Counted from the stretch's first letter, positions 45,277 to 54,164 are shown. The stretch is 64,000 nt of DNA from Chitinispirillales bacterium ANBcel5 (GCA_029688955.1 JARUKZ010000014.1:1-64000), one strand, 5' to 3'. The notes: generated from the letters alone by a model not told the origin. Numbers and translations are program-made.

Positions 45277-45726
45277 ATGAAGTCTGTAAAGGAAATGATT
45301 GAACAGAGGGCCTTTGAGCTTTTTTTGAAAAGAGGTGGCCAGCATGGATATCATATTCAGGACTGGATCGAAGCAGAGAGACAAGTTATGGCTGAGGTGG
45401 AGAAAAAGCCTGCTGAAGAAGCGAAGGTAAAACCTGCTGAAGAAGCCAAAGCAAAACCTGCTGAAGAAGCCAAAGCAAAACCTGCTGAAGAAGCTAAAGC
45501 AAAACCTGCTGAAGAAGCTAAAGCAAAACCTGCTGAAGAAGCTAAAGCAAAACCTGCTGAAGAAGCTAAAGCAAAACCTGCTGAAGAAGCTAAAGCAAAA
45601 CCTGCTAAAAAGGCTACAACAAAAAAAGTTAAAGAAGGACAAACAACTACAAAGAAAGCTGCTAAGAAAACAACAACAAAAACAACCAGAAAAAAAGCAA
45701 CCAAGAAGAAGTCTGAGAAGAAGTAG
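45277..45726 (+). CDS. DUF2934-like protein with KPAEEAKA repeats and histone H1-like tail
   Basis: The 149-aa protein has three parts. Residues 1-43 resemble DUF2934 (IEQRAFELFLKRGGQHGY, then DWIEAERQ). Residues 44-107 are eight tandem 8-residue units (KPAEEAKV once, then KPAEEAKA seven times). Residues 108-149 are a Lys/Thr/Ala-rich tail like bacterial histone H1 homologues. The repeat part is alternately charged and the tail strongly cationic, so DNA or RNA binding is plausible. A good AAAGGAGG site precedes the ATG. The repeat number probably varies between strains. Confidence 0.8.
   Translation: MKSVKEMIEQRAFELFLKRGGQHGYHIQDWIEAERQVMAEVEKKPAEEAKVKPAEEAKAKPAEEAKAKPAEEAKAKPAEEAKAKPAEEAKAKPAEEAKAKPAEEAKAKPAKKATTKKVKEGQTTTKKAAKKTTTKTTRKKATKKKSEKK
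45406..45597 (+). repeat. 24-bp coding tandem repeat, eight units
   Basis: Eight in-frame 24-bp units encode KPAEEAKV/KPAEEAKA. The last five units are identical to each other and the first differs most, which points to recent expansion by slippage or recombination. The unit length keeps the reading frame. Confidence 0.95.
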
Positions 45727-45737
45727 TTACTCTTGCT

Positions 45738-45767
45738 CCTGCAGAGGGAGCAAAATCTCTCTGCAGG
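45738..45767. terminator. Hairpin between the repeat-protein gene and rex
   Basis: A perfect 9-bp stem (45738-45746 with 45759-45767) with a 12-nt loop lies between the convergent stops at 45726 and 45777. It has no long T tract. Confidence 0.65.
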
Positions 45768-45776
45768 TGGAGATAA

Positions 45777-46418
45777 CTACTGTGTTTTTGCATTCTGGCC
45801 ATTGGCCTGCAAATTAACAAAATAAATTAGATTCTCAAGTTCAAGTTCAAGATTTACATTATTTATAACGCAGTTATCCGGAGATTTTAGCTGAATTGGA
45901 GCGAAGTTCAAAACGCCTTTGATGCCAGCTTTTACCATAAGGTCAAGAGTATGCTGTGCAGCGATTTCGGGTACACTTAGAATTCCTATCTCGATCTCAT
46001 ATTCTCGTGTAAAGTTACTAAGTTCTTCCAGTGAATATATTGGAACTGAGAGTTTTGTGTTGCGCTTTGCCGGGTCAATATCGAATGCAGCAACAACCTT
46101 TATTCCCTCCTTTTCGAAATTTCTGTATTTAATCAAAGCACTTCCAAGGCTGCCTGCCCCCGCAATTATTACCTTCTGAATTTTATCTTTTCCCAGAATT
46201 TTATTGAGTTCAGAAATCAAAGAATTTATACTGTAACCGCCTCTTTTATTACCAGAAATACCAAAGAGTGAAAAATCTTTCCTGACCTGAGTACTGGTTA
46301 CACCTACTGCATCTGCCAAATAATTGGAAAAGATCTTTTCAAAGCCAATTGACTTAAAACGATAAAGAGCACTTTTGTATTGTGAAAGTCTTAGAATACA
46401 GTTTTTATTAGTTGTCAT
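45777..46418 (-). CDS. rex: Redox-sensing transcriptional repressor Rex
   Basis: The 213-aa protein has an N-terminal winged helix (LADAVGVTSTQVRKDFSLFG) and a Rossmann domain binding NADH (VIIAGAGSLGSALIKY, then VVAAFDIDPAK), with the Rex-specific GVLNFAPIQL segment. Rex leaves DNA when NADH/NAD rises. It is the last gene of the minus-strand arm of the hydrogenase island. A Rex-like operator lies at the island's divergent promoter region, so it probably controls hydrogenase expression and its own operon. GAGGAATAA precedes the ATG. Confidence 0.95.
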   Translation of the reverse strand: MTTNKNCILRLSQYKSALYRFKSIGFEKIFSNYLADAVGVTSTQVRKDFSLFGISGNKRGGYSINSLISELNKILGKDKIQKVIIAGAGSLGSALIKYRNFEKEGIKVVAAFDIDPAKRNTKLSVPIYSLEELSNFTREYEIEIGILSVPEIAAQHTLDLMVKAGIKGVLNFAPIQLKSPDNCVINNVNLELELENLIYFVNLQANGQNAKTQ

Positions 46419-46458
46419 TTATTCCTCATTTTTTCCTGCTTTGAATACCTTTGTTTCT

Positions 46459-47187
46459 TTATGCAACAGTTTCCTTGATTTGTACACTTTTTTGTTCTAA
46501 GGCATTTTTTAAAGAGTGAAAGGGTGAAAATTCTATAGCAAACTCGATATGTATACTTCCAATATCACTAATGTAATGGGAATCTGAAGAACTTATTGCT
46601 GTATAATGTTTGGCTATACTCAAGGGGTGACCACGTTTAATATAGGCTTTTGAAAGTTCAACAGCATTAAACTGGCCGGAAATAAAACCCAGTTGAGAAA
46701 TCAGGCTGAAAACTGGTTTGTCTATATGGGCAGGGATCAGTAGTCCTTCTGATGCCAAAACCATATCCCGAAGTTGCTCAACCGAAATATCTGTTGCTAA
46801 GCCAAGATATTTATTTACCATCCCCTCTATACCATCCTCTTCATCAACATAAACCTGATCACCAAATTTCTCTGGTACGTTTTCAACGTCAGGAATTCTG
46901 GTGTAAACTTCCTTACTGAAGGCCAGTGCTTTATCGGTTGATTCAAATAGGCAGAGTATATGAGCTTCTTCAGAAGTAGTGATTTCAAGTCCTGGGATGA
47001 AGAATACCTCGGCTTCTCTGCACACTCTCTCCATGGTAGCACAGTTAAGGGCACAATTATGGTCGGTAAGCGCAAGGCAGTTTAGACCTTTGTCTACAGC
47101 TGTTTTAACAATTGCCGATGGAGACATGTCAAGCGATGCACAGGGAGAGAGGCAAGAATGAATATGAAGATCGGCCCTGCAAAGCAT
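46459..47187 (-). CDS. PHP-domain phosphoesterase
   Basis: The 242-aa protein has the PHP metal-binding motifs: DLHIHSCLSPCA at the N-terminus, LTDHN, PGLEITTSEEAH, PAHIDKP and SSSDSHY. PHP domains hydrolyse phosphate mono- or diesters. Genes of this type are common in the hydrogenase gene clusters of anaerobes, where their substrate is not known. It sits between a DRTGG protein and rex with short spacings, so it is part of the minus-strand operon. Confidence 0.88.
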   Translation of the reverse strand: MLCRADLHIHSCLSPCASLDMSPSAIVKTAVDKGLNCLALTDHNCALNCATMERVCREAEVFFIPGLEITTSEEAHILCLFESTDKALAFSKEVYTRIPDVENVPEKFGDQVYVDEEDGIEGMVNKYLGLATDISVEQLRDMVLASEGLLIPAHIDKPVFSLISQLGFISGQFNAVELSKAYIKRGHPLSIAKHYTAISSSDSHYISDIGSIHIEFAIEFSPFHSLKNALEQKSVQIKETVA

Positions 47188-47192
47188 AAAAG

Positions 47193-47528
47193 TTATTTCC
47201 TATTAAGCAGTTCATAAACTTTGTAGGAGACAGTGAATTGATTCATTGTAGTTTTATACAATGAAATGTTTTCCTTTTGTGCTGCTTCTATCATATCATC
47301 ACCTACTGGTCGGTCATTGCATATAATTATAGCATTTATTCCGGAAATGGATGCAACTGCGATGGTATTCACATGTGCCTGTATAGTAATAAGCACAGAA
47401 TCTTCCTGAGCGTTTGCCATGACATCGCTAAGAAGGTCTGAAGTATAGCCGGTTACGATCTCTGCGCTGTCATCAGACTCATACATTTTTTGCAAATCAA
47501 GTTCTGGCTGGAGTTGGTTAGCTCTCAT
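47193..47528 (-). CDS. DRTGG-domain protein, second copy
   Basis: The 111-aa protein is a stand-alone DRTGG-type domain (SVLITIQAHVNTIAVASISG, then AIIICNDRPVGDDMIEAAQK). It is related to the domain found beside CBS domains and in phosphotransacetylase-type proteins. It is homologous in plan to the protein encoded at 48557-48910. GAGGAAAAG precedes the ATG. It lies 5 bp before the PHP gene and after the CBS-GHKL gene. A ligand-sensing role is inferred. Confidence 0.8.
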   Translation of the reverse strand: MRANQLQPELDLQKMYESDDSAEIVTGYTSDLLSDVMANAQEDSVLITIQAHVNTIAVASISGINAIIICNDRPVGDDMIEAAQKENISLYKTTMNQFTVSYKVYELLNRK

Positions 47529-47563
47529 TTCTTTTCCTCACTTTAGCAAAAGTTATGGGCTTT

Positions 47564-48508
47564 TTACCCACCTTCATCACTATTGGAATTTACTGGTTTA
47601 CTGTTCAGGTTAAATCTTGCTTTTACTATAGTTCCAAGCCCCTGCTGGGACCGGATCTCAAATTCATCAGATGAGCGTTTCGTATTAGGCAGACCCATTC
47701 CTGCTCCAAAACCAAGACTTCTTATCCACTCAGAAGCAGTGCTGAATCCTTCAGTTAACGCTTTTTGGACATCCTGTATACCAGGTCCCCGATCTTTGGC
47801 AATGATTTCAATATAATCGTCTCCGATTGTGAATATCAAATTACCACCTTCGGAATGCGCTACCAGGTTCATCTCAAGCTCGTAGGAGGCTATGGCTACT
47901 CTGCGGATAATTCGGCGATCATATTCCCTGATCTTCAAAACTTTCCTAAATTCATTCGATGCGATCCCGCCATTCTTAAAATCGAACTTATTTACCTTAA
48001 ATTCTCTATGGTAATAGCCTTCATCAGAGATGTTTTTGAGCGGTATACGGCTTTCTATGCGGTCGACTTCTTTATTTAACTCCGAAAGGAGTTTAAAAAT
48101 AATATCGCGGCTGGTTAACATACCTACCAGTTTCTCATCTCTGTTTAGTACCGGAAATCGTCTGAAAGGGTATTTTTCAAACCACGATATACCAAATGAA
48201 AGTGGCATGTCATCCTCAAGTACAATGAGATTTCTCGTCATATAGGGCTCAACATTATGCTCTATATACCCAAAATCCAGGGCTCTTAAGATATTATCGA
48301 CACTTATCAGGCCCAGAAGCCTGCCGTTTTCTGCAATTGGTACACCTGAGACATTGTGTTGTTTCATTAAACGTTGTACGTGGCGTAATGAATCAATTCT
48401 GCACGCTGTTACAAGGTTTTTAGACATTGCATCTTTAACCTTGAGCTTGAAAATGATCTCAAGAGCCAATAGTGAAGAGCTGGAAGAATCAAGAGGTGTT
48501 GATGTCAT
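47564..48508 (-). CDS. Tandem CBS domains fused to GHKL (anti-sigma-like) ATPase
   Basis: The 314-aa protein has two CBS domains (about 20-140: VKDAMSKNLVTA, SGVPIAENGRLLGLIS, PYMTRNLIVLED, RRFPVLNRDEKLVGMLTSRD). A GHKL ATPase domain follows (about 190-300) with N-box region RRVAIASYELEMNLVAHS, G1 DRGPGI and G2-like GFGAGMGLPNTKR. The pairing suggests that an adenine nucleotide bound to CBS controls the ATPase/kinase. It lies between two DRTGG genes in the hydrogenase-linked operon. The N-box Asn is in NLVAHS. Confidence 0.87.
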   Translation of the reverse strand: MTSTPLDSSSSSLLALEIIFKLKVKDAMSKNLVTACRIDSLRHVQRLMKQHNVSGVPIAENGRLLGLISVDNILRALDFGYIEHNVEPYMTRNLIVLEDDMPLSFGISWFEKYPFRRFPVLNRDEKLVGMLTSRDIIFKLLSELNKEVDRIESRIPLKNISDEGYYHREFKVNKFDFKNGGIASNEFRKVLKIREYDRRIIRRVAIASYELEMNLVAHSEGGNLIFTIGDDYIEIIAKDRGPGIQDVQKALTEGFSTASEWIRSLGFGAGMGLPNTKRSSDEFEIRSQQGLGTIVKARFNLNSKPVNSNSDEGG

Positions 48509-48556
48509 AGAAGAAAAACTCGTTATTAAAAATGTCTTTAAATCGTAATTAAGCTG

Positions 48557-48910
48557 TTATATTTCTATCTCATTACGTTCAAGGAGTTTTCCAAGTAAAA
48601 CACAGGCCTTAAATTTATCCATTGGTGTATGGAGTAAAGTTATATCCAGCTCCTCTGCGAGTTTATCGATTCCTTCCGGCAGTGGTTTGTTTTGTGTTAT
48701 TACAACACCGGAAGCATCAACCATACTTGCAGTGCGGATAGCCTGATCGGTTGAAAGAGAGGTAAGGATTAAAGGTGATGGTTTATCCGATACAAGCACA
48801 TCACTCATTAGATCACTCACCACTACACTTGAGACCTGGCAGGAATTGAAATCTGATGCTTCAGAAACCACCCTGGCATTTAGCGTCTCGATTATTTCAG
48901 AAAATTTCAT
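48557..48910 (-). CDS. DRTGG-domain protein, first copy
   Basis: The 117-aa protein is the first gene of the minus-strand arm. It carries a DRTGG-type domain (VSSVVVSDLMSDVLVS, LILTSLSTDQAIRTASMVDA, GVVITQNKPLPEGIDKLAEE, MDKFKACVLLGKLL). AAAAGG precedes the ATG. It shares its upstream region with the hydrogenase operon, which runs the other way, so the two arms are probably co-regulated. The function is unknown; a ligand- or redox-signalling role is inferred from the neighbours. Confidence 0.8.
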   Translation of the reverse strand: MKFSEIIETLNARVVSEASDFNSCQVSSVVVSDLMSDVLVSDKPSPLILTSLSTDQAIRTASMVDASGVVITQNKPLPEGIDKLAEELDITLLHTPMDKFKACVLLGKLLERNEIEI

Positions 48911-49058
48911 TGGAGAAGCCTTTTTATTTTGTTACAGCAGTAACTTAATCACAGGATAAATAAATTTATGGAAAACCCGTTCGCAATAGAGAAAAATACT
49001 TTTATTTAATGAATTAATGTGTTATATTACGGAATGGCTGGAAGAACTGTTCAAATTA

Positions 49059-49076
49059 ATGTGCCAAAATTCACAA
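49059..49076. promoter_or_regulatory. Rex-like operator between the two hydrogenase arms
   Basis: ATGTGC-CAAAAT-TCACAA matches the Rex consensus TTGTGA-N6-TCACAA in 10 of 12 half-site bases; the right half is perfect. It lies 77 bp before the ATG at 49153 and about 150 bp before the divergent start at 48910. The rex gene is the last gene of the minus-strand arm. Confidence 0.6.
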
Positions 49077-49152
49077 TATCGATAAATTCTTACAGTCATC
49101 TGATATACTCAGTTTCCATCTATTCCATAACCAGATCACAGGAGGTTTTCGT

Positions 49153-49632
49153 ATGCCTCAAAGCATGCCGGTTCTTACAGAGCTGACGCCCGAGTTGCGT
49201 AATTTCATCAAAGAATGGAAAGATAAACCGGGTAATCTTATAATGATTTTGCATAAAGTGCAGGAGATTTATAAGTTTATCCCAAGAGATGTAGCTTTTA
49301 CCGTTTCAAAGGAACTAAATGTTCCGTTGGCCAAAATTTATGGCGTAATGACATTTTACCACTACTTCAAGCTCGAAAAACCGGGTGAACACATCATTTC
49401 TGTGTGTATGGGAACTGCCTGTTACCTTAAGGGTGGTGAAGATTTGATTAAAGAACTTGAGGTACGCCTTGGTACCGGTGTGAACTCCACTACTGAGGAT
49501 GGAAAATTCACTATCGAAGCAGTACGTTGTGTGGGTTGTTGTGGTCTTGCTCCTGTAATGACTATTGATGGAGAGGTATACGGGGGAGTTAAGTGTGCAC
49601 AAATACCTGAAATTCTGGAAAAATATTCCTGA
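49153..49632 (+). CDS. hydC: NuoE-like [2Fe-2S] subunit of the bifurcating [FeFe] hydrogenase (HydC)
   Basis: The 159-aa protein is a NuoE/HydC-type thioredoxin-like subunit whose four Cys ligands lie in CMGTACYLKGGE and CVGCCGLAP. It carries electrons between the flavin subunit HydB and HydA in trimeric, electron-bifurcating hydrogenases that couple NADH and reduced ferredoxin oxidation to H2 formation. It is the first gene of the plus-strand arm, with AGGAGG just upstream, behind the Rex-like operator. Confidence 0.93.
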   Translation: MPQSMPVLTELTPELRNFIKEWKDKPGNLIMILHKVQEIYKFIPRDVAFTVSKELNVPLAKIYGVMTFYHYFKLEKPGEHIISVCMGTACYLKGGEDLIKELEVRLGTGVNSTTEDGKFTIEAVRCVGCCGLAPVMTIDGEVYGGVKCAQIPEILEKYS

Positions 49633-49643
49633 GACTCACTTCT

Positions 49644-50198
49644 ATGCATTACACGTTTTCAGATTACATAGTAGATCTTGTTCAGAATTCAATCGAAGCT
49701 AAAAGCAGTCTTGTTATAGTTGATTTAGTAGAGGAAGAGGGCAGGGTTAAGCTATATATTTCAGACAATGGAACAGGAATGGATCAGGAGGAACTAAAGA
49801 AAGTCAAAGATCCTTTTTTCACTGACGCCAAGAAACATAAAACCAGGGAAACTGTTGGGCTTGGTATATCCTTTATGGCTCAGCTTGCTTCACAATGTGG
49901 TGCTACCTTTGATGTTGCCAGTGAGAAAGGTGTTGGAACTTCTGTCTTTTTTTCTTGTTCTACCGACAACCCGGATATGGCACCTTTAGGCAATATCGCA
50001 TCTGCCATTCTAAGCTGCATAAACATGTCAGAAAACTGTGAAATTAAGTTTAACAGAAAAAGAGGAGAATTATCCTATTCTGTGCTAAAATCTGAACTGC
50101 TTGCAGCCGTGGGGGACATTTCTGATGCACAGAGTTTAATAGCGCTCAGGAAGTATCTGCAATCACAGGAAAAGACTTTATCCAAAAAGGGGACTTGA
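49644..50198 (+). CDS. GHKL ATPase-domain protein of the hydrogenase operon
   Basis: The 184-aa protein has a histidine-kinase-like ATPase fold without a dimerisation or histidine domain: N box IVDLVQNSIEA, G1 SDNGTGM, DPFFT and GLGISFMAQLA. Such proteins occur between hydC- and hydB-type genes in Thermotogae and Clostridia. It may phosphorylate a partner or act as a nucleotide-driven switch; no partner is proven. It starts 11 bp after hydC and ends 2 bp before the next ATG. Confidence 0.87.
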   Translation: MHYTFSDYIVDLVQNSIEAKSSLVIVDLVEEEGRVKLYISDNGTGMDQEELKKVKDPFFTDAKKHKTRETVGLGISFMAQLASQCGATFDVASEKGVGTSVFFSCSTDNPDMAPLGNIASAILSCINMSENCEIKFNRKRGELSYSVLKSELLAAVGDISDAQSLIALRKYLQSQEKTLSKKGT

Positions 50199-50200
50199 GA

Positions 50201-50590
50201 ATGTCAAAAATAACATTAGAGGATCTTAAAAAACTGCGGGAGCAGAAGAAAAAAGAACTCAGTAAAAGGGATTCAGAGGGTAAAACAACTCAGATAATTA
50301 TAGGTATGGGAACCTGTGGAATAGCTGCAGGAGCAAAAGATTCATTTGATGCATTTTTAGATGAGGTTGATAAAAATAACCTTACTGATGTCTCTATTAC
50401 CCAGACCGGGTGTATGGGACTTTGTTATGCAGAACCTACAGTAGAAGTAATTGTACCGGATATGCCTGCTATTGTTTATGGAAATGTTAAAGCTGATATC
50501 GCTAAACGTATAGTAAATGAGCACGTTGTTGGAAAAGCTCTTGTAAATGATCACATATTCGATAAACCTGCAGCGGACATTCTCAAGTAA
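50201..50590 (+). CDS. Thioredoxin-like [2Fe-2S] ferredoxin of the hydrogenase operon
   Basis: The 129-aa protein opens with a charged helix (LKKLREQKKKELSKRD). It then has the thioredoxin-like [2Fe-2S] fold with ligands in GMGTCGIAAGAK and TGCMGLCYAEP, and closes with VNEHVVGKALVNDHIF. This resembles the N-terminal domain of HydB, encoded next. The ATG at 50201 has AAGGGG 8 nt upstream. It probably adds an electron-transfer site or serves as a redox sensor for the neighbouring GHKL protein. Confidence 0.87.
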   Translation: MSKITLEDLKKLREQKKKELSKRDSEGKTTQIIIGMGTCGIAAGAKDSFDAFLDEVDKNNLTDVSITQTGCMGLCYAEPTVEVIVPDMPAIVYGNVKADIAKRIVNEHVVGKALVNDHIFDKPAADILK

Positions 50591-50602
50591 TCAGGGGGAC
50601 TA

Positions 50603-52390
50603 ATGAAGTATAAAAATTATATCTTGGTGTGCGGTGGTACAGGATGTGAGTCCAGTAAGGCAGACCTTATTTACAAAAATATCTTAAGTGAGCTGGAAAA
50701 ACATGGTGCTTCAGAAGATGCGCAGGTCGTTAAAACCGGTTGTTTTGGGTTTTGCGAAAAAGGACCTATTGTAAAGGTACTTCCTGATGAAAGCTTTTAT
50801 GTACATATTACACCCGATGATGCTAAAGAGTTGGTAAGTGAGCATATTATTAAGGGTAGAAAAGTTACAAGACTACTTTATGATAATAAAGAAGGTAAAG
50901 AAAGAGCCCGAATCGACGATATAGAATTTTATCAAAAACAGTTCAGAGTGGTTCTGAGAAACTGTGGTTTCATAAATCCTGAGGATATCAATGAATATAT
51001 CGCTCGGGATGGATATCTGGGCCTCGAAAAAGCCCTCTTTGAAATGAAACCCCAGGATGTCATTGAAGAGATGAAAAAATCGGGAATTAGGGGAAGAGGT
51101 GGAGCCGGATTTCCTGCCTGGATGAAATGGTCCTTTACAAAAGATGTAGAAAGTGATCAGAAATTTGTGGTATGTAATGCCGATGAGGGAGATCCCGGAG
51201 CATACATGGACAGAAGTACACTGGAAGGTGATCCCCATTCTATTCTCGAAGCAATGGCTATTGCAGGACGCACCGTCGGTGCCAACCAGGGATATATTTA
51301 TATTCGTGCCGAGTATCCACTTGCAATCGAAAGGCTTGAAATTGCATTAAAACAAGCCAGGGAAATGGGTTTGCTTGGAAAAAATATCCTTAACAGCGGT
51401 TTTGATTTTGATATAGAAATCAGACTCGGTGCAGGGGCTTTTGTATGTGGTGAAGAAACAGCATTGCTTGCTTCAATAGAGGGAAAGCGCGGGATGCCCA
51501 AACCAAGGCCTCCTTTTCCTGCAGTAAAAGGTTTATGGGATAAGCCGACAGTTATAAATAATGTTGAGACGTTGGCAAATATTCCTGTAATTATCACAAA
51601 GGGTGGAGATTGGTTTTCAAAAATAGGTACAGAGAATTCTAAGGGAACTAAAGTTTTTGCTTTAACTGGAAAAATAACCAATTCTGGTCTGATAGAAGTT
51701 CCTATGGGAACAACTCTTAGAGAGATTATTTACGATATTGGTGGTGGTATACCCAATGGTAAGAAATTTAAAGCAGTTCAGACCGGTGGACCATCTGGTG
51801 GGGTTATCACTGCAGATTATCTTGACACACCGATCGACTATGATAACCTGCAAAAACTTGGGTCGATTATGGGATCAGGCGGTATGATAGTGATGGATGA
51901 AGATGATTGTATGGTGGATGTGACAAAGTTTTATCTGGAATTTACCGTGGATGAATCATGTGGAAAGTGCTCACCATGCCGAATCGGGGGACGACAGCTC
52001 TATAATTTATTGGATAAGGTTACACAGGGCGAAGGTACAGAAGAGGACATTCGCAAAATGCGCCAGATCAGTAAAGCTATGCAGAAAGCTTCGCTGTGTG
52101 GACTTGGACAGACTGCTCCAAATCCGGTAGTTTCGACTCTTACGTACTTTGAAGATGAGTATATGGCTCATGTGGATGAAAGAAAATGCCCGGCAAAAAA
52201 GTGTTCGAATCTGCTTAAGTATACTATTATTCCGGAAAAATGTATCGGCTGTGGGCTCTGTGCCAAAAAATGCCCTGTAGATGCAATAGCAGGCCAGAAA
52301 AAAGCTATTCATACTATAAATTCTGACGTTTGTATAAAATGTGGGGTTTGTGAACAGGCATGTAAATTTGCAGCGGTGATCACTAACTAA
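50603..52390 (+). CDS. hydB: NuoF-like flavin subunit of the bifurcating [FeFe] hydrogenase (HydB)
   Basis: The 595-aa protein has an N-terminal thioredoxin-like [2Fe-2S] domain (CGGTGCESSK, then GCFGFCEKGP). A NuoF core binds FMN and NAD (GIRGRGGAGFPAWMKW, then GAGAFVCGEETALLASIEG), with a [4Fe-4S] motif in SCGKCSPCRIGG. Two C-terminal [4Fe-4S] ferredoxin motifs follow (CIGCGLCAKKCPVDAI, CIKCGVCEQACKF). This is the electron-bifurcating flavoprotein of HydABC. The gene lies 12 bp after the ferredoxin gene, in the same operon. Confidence 0.95.
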   Translation: MKYKNYILVCGGTGCESSKADLIYKNILSELEKHGASEDAQVVKTGCFGFCEKGPIVKVLPDESFYVHITPDDAKELVSEHIIKGRKVTRLLYDNKEGKERARIDDIEFYQKQFRVVLRNCGFINPEDINEYIARDGYLGLEKALFEMKPQDVIEEMKKSGIRGRGGAGFPAWMKWSFTKDVESDQKFVVCNADEGDPGAYMDRSTLEGDPHSILEAMAIAGRTVGANQGYIYIRAEYPLAIERLEIALKQAREMGLLGKNILNSGFDFDIEIRLGAGAFVCGEETALLASIEGKRGMPKPRPPFPAVKGLWDKPTVINNVETLANIPVIITKGGDWFSKIGTENSKGTKVFALTGKITNSGLIEVPMGTTLREIIYDIGGGIPNGKKFKAVQTGGPSGGVITADYLDTPIDYDNLQKLGSIMGSGGMIVMDEDDCMVDVTKFYLEFTVDESCGKCSPCRIGGRQLYNLLDKVTQGEGTEEDIRKMRQISKAMQKASLCGLGQTAPNPVVSTLTYFEDEYMAHVDERKCPAKKCSNLLKYTIIPEKCIGCGLCAKKCPVDAIAGQKKAIHTINSDVCIKCGVCEQACKFAAVITN

Positions 52391-52412
52391 TTTTTAACGT
52401 TGAGGTGTGTTA

Positions 52413-54164
52413 ATGAAAAAGGTAAATTTAAAGATAAATGGAAAAAGTGTCTCGGTAGATCAAGGTACAACAATACTTGAAGCTGCCAGAAAAGTTTCTG
52501 TTAATATTCCTACACTATGTTACCACAGAGACTTGGAAGCATGGGCTGCATGCGGAATCTGTATTGTTAAAGCAAAGAATTCACCAAAAATGCTTAGGGC
52601 CTGTGCAACTGCTGTTGCAGAGGGAATGGATATCGTTACCCACGATTCCGAAATTGTAGAGGTAAGGCGTTCTGTTATAGAGCTAATCCTCTCAACTCAC
52701 CCCAATGAATGTTTAACCTGTCTAAGGAATCAAAACTGTGAATTACAGCGTCTCGCCGCAGAATTTGGAATCAGAGAAATGACATTTCCTCAGCGACTCA
52801 GAGACCTTCAGGAAGATTCCTCAACATCTTCACTGGTTCTAAATCCTGAAAAGTGTATTCTTTGTGGCAGATGTGCAAAGGTTTGCCAGAACAGCCAAGA
52901 TGTATGGGCTCTAGAATTTCTAGGGCGTGGTGAAAATACCCGCATCGCACCTGCTGCAGATGTTAATCTTAATGACAGTCCTTGTATCAAATGCGGACAG
53001 TGCAGTGCACACTGCCCTGTAGGAGCAATTTACGAAAAATCTGAAGAAAATGTCGTTTGGAATGCGCTTCATAAAGAGGACGTTTACCCAATCGTTCAGA
53101 TTGCACCTGCAGTACGTGTTGCTATAGGTGAGGCCTTCGGATGGCCATCAGGTACTGTTCAGACCGGTAAACTTTATGCTGCGTTGCGTCAGCTTGGGTT
53201 TAAGGCTGTGTTTGATACCAATTTCGCTGCAGACCTTACTATCATGGAAGAGGGTTCAGAGTTTGTTGAAAGGTTTACTAAAAAAACGGCTCCGATTCCT
53301 ATGATTACAACTTGTTGTCCTGCCTGGGTTGATTATCTTGAAAAGTATTACCCTGAAATGATACCTCATTTCTCAACTGCAAAATCACCTCAGTCAATGC
53401 TTGGCTCTCTTTCTAAAACTTACTATGCAGAAAAGATAGGTGTAGATCCTTCAAAAATATTCATGGTTTCTATAATGCCATGTACTGCAAAGAAATTTGA
53501 AATATTACGCTCTAAAGAGATGTTCTCAAGTGGCCAGAAAGATATCGATGTTTCACTTACCACCCGTGAATTAAGTCGCATGATTAAGACTTCGGGAATC
53601 GACTTCAACAACCTTTCAGACGAAGGGGTTGATACTATTTTGGGTGAATATGCTGGTGCAGGTACGATCTTTGGTGCTACCGGCGGTGTTATGGAAGCTG
53701 CGCTTCGTACTGTATACCATCTCATAACCAAAAATGAGCTTAAGGATGTAAACTTTTCAGAAGCTCGTGGCCTGGATGGCGTAAAAGAAGCCAAAGTAGA
53801 TGTCGATGGAACAGAAGTAAGAATAGCCGTTGCTCATGGAATGGCTAACATTGCTTCGGTTCTCGACAAAATCAAAGCTGCAGAAAAAAATGGTGAAGAA
53901 CCACCCTATCACTTCGTTGAGGTAATGGCCTGTCGCGGTGGATGCGTAGGTGGTGGTGGTCAGCCATATGGAGCAGATGACGAGAAACGGAATAATAGGG
54001 CTGCTGGTCTTTATCAGGATGATGTGAAATCAAATGTACGCTGTTCACATCAAAACCCTCAAATTCAAAAAGTGTATGCAGAATATCTTGGTAGTCCGTT
54101 GAGTGAAAAATCTCACCAGCTTCTCCATACCTCTTACACTCCACGTCCGGAGTATCGCTGGTAA
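52413..54164 (+). CDS. hydA: [FeFe] hydrogenase catalytic subunit HydA
   Basis: The 583-aa protein has an N-terminal [2Fe-2S] domain (LCYHRDLEAWAACGIC), the His-ligated cluster segment (HPNECLTCLRNQNCELQ) and two [4Fe-4S] motifs (CILCGRCAKVC, CIKCGQCSAHCPVG). The H-cluster domain has L1 TTCCPAW (residues 299-305), L2 MPCTAKK (355-361) and L3 EVMACRGGCVGGGGQP (503-518). The proton-transfer Cys is kept; L1 has Thr where TSCCPAW has Ser. The ATG at 52413 has GAGG 7 nt upstream. It reduces protons to H2 within HydABC. A terminator follows. Confidence 0.97.
   Translation: MKKVNLKINGKSVSVDQGTTILEAARKVSVNIPTLCYHRDLEAWAACGICIVKAKNSPKMLRACATAVAEGMDIVTHDSEIVEVRRSVIELILSTHPNECLTCLRNQNCELQRLAAEFGIREMTFPQRLRDLQEDSSTSSLVLNPEKCILCGRCAKVCQNSQDVWALEFLGRGENTRIAPAADVNLNDSPCIKCGQCSAHCPVGAIYEKSEENVVWNALHKEDVYPIVQIAPAVRVAIGEAFGWPSGTVQTGKLYAALRQLGFKAVFDTNFAADLTIMEEGSEFVERFTKKTAPIPMITTCCPAWVDYLEKYYPEMIPHFSTAKSPQSMLGSLSKTYYAEKIGVDPSKIFMVSIMPCTAKKFEILRSKEMFSSGQKDIDVSLTTRELSRMIKTSGIDFNNLSDEGVDTILGEYAGAGTIFGATGGVMEAALRTVYHLITKNELKDVNFSEARGLDGVKEAKVDVDGTEVRIAVAHGMANIASVLDKIKAAEKNGEEPPYHFVEVMACRGGCVGGGGQPYGADDEKRNNRAAGLYQDDVKSNVRCSHQNPQIQKVYAEYLGSPLSEKSHQLLHTSYTPRPEYRW

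Noticed and set aside
45235-45704. Two long antisense ORFs across the KPAEEAKA repeat
   Set aside because: They are repetitive shadows (FCFSFFSR- and FALASSAG-type) created by the sense-strand repeat and have no start signals.
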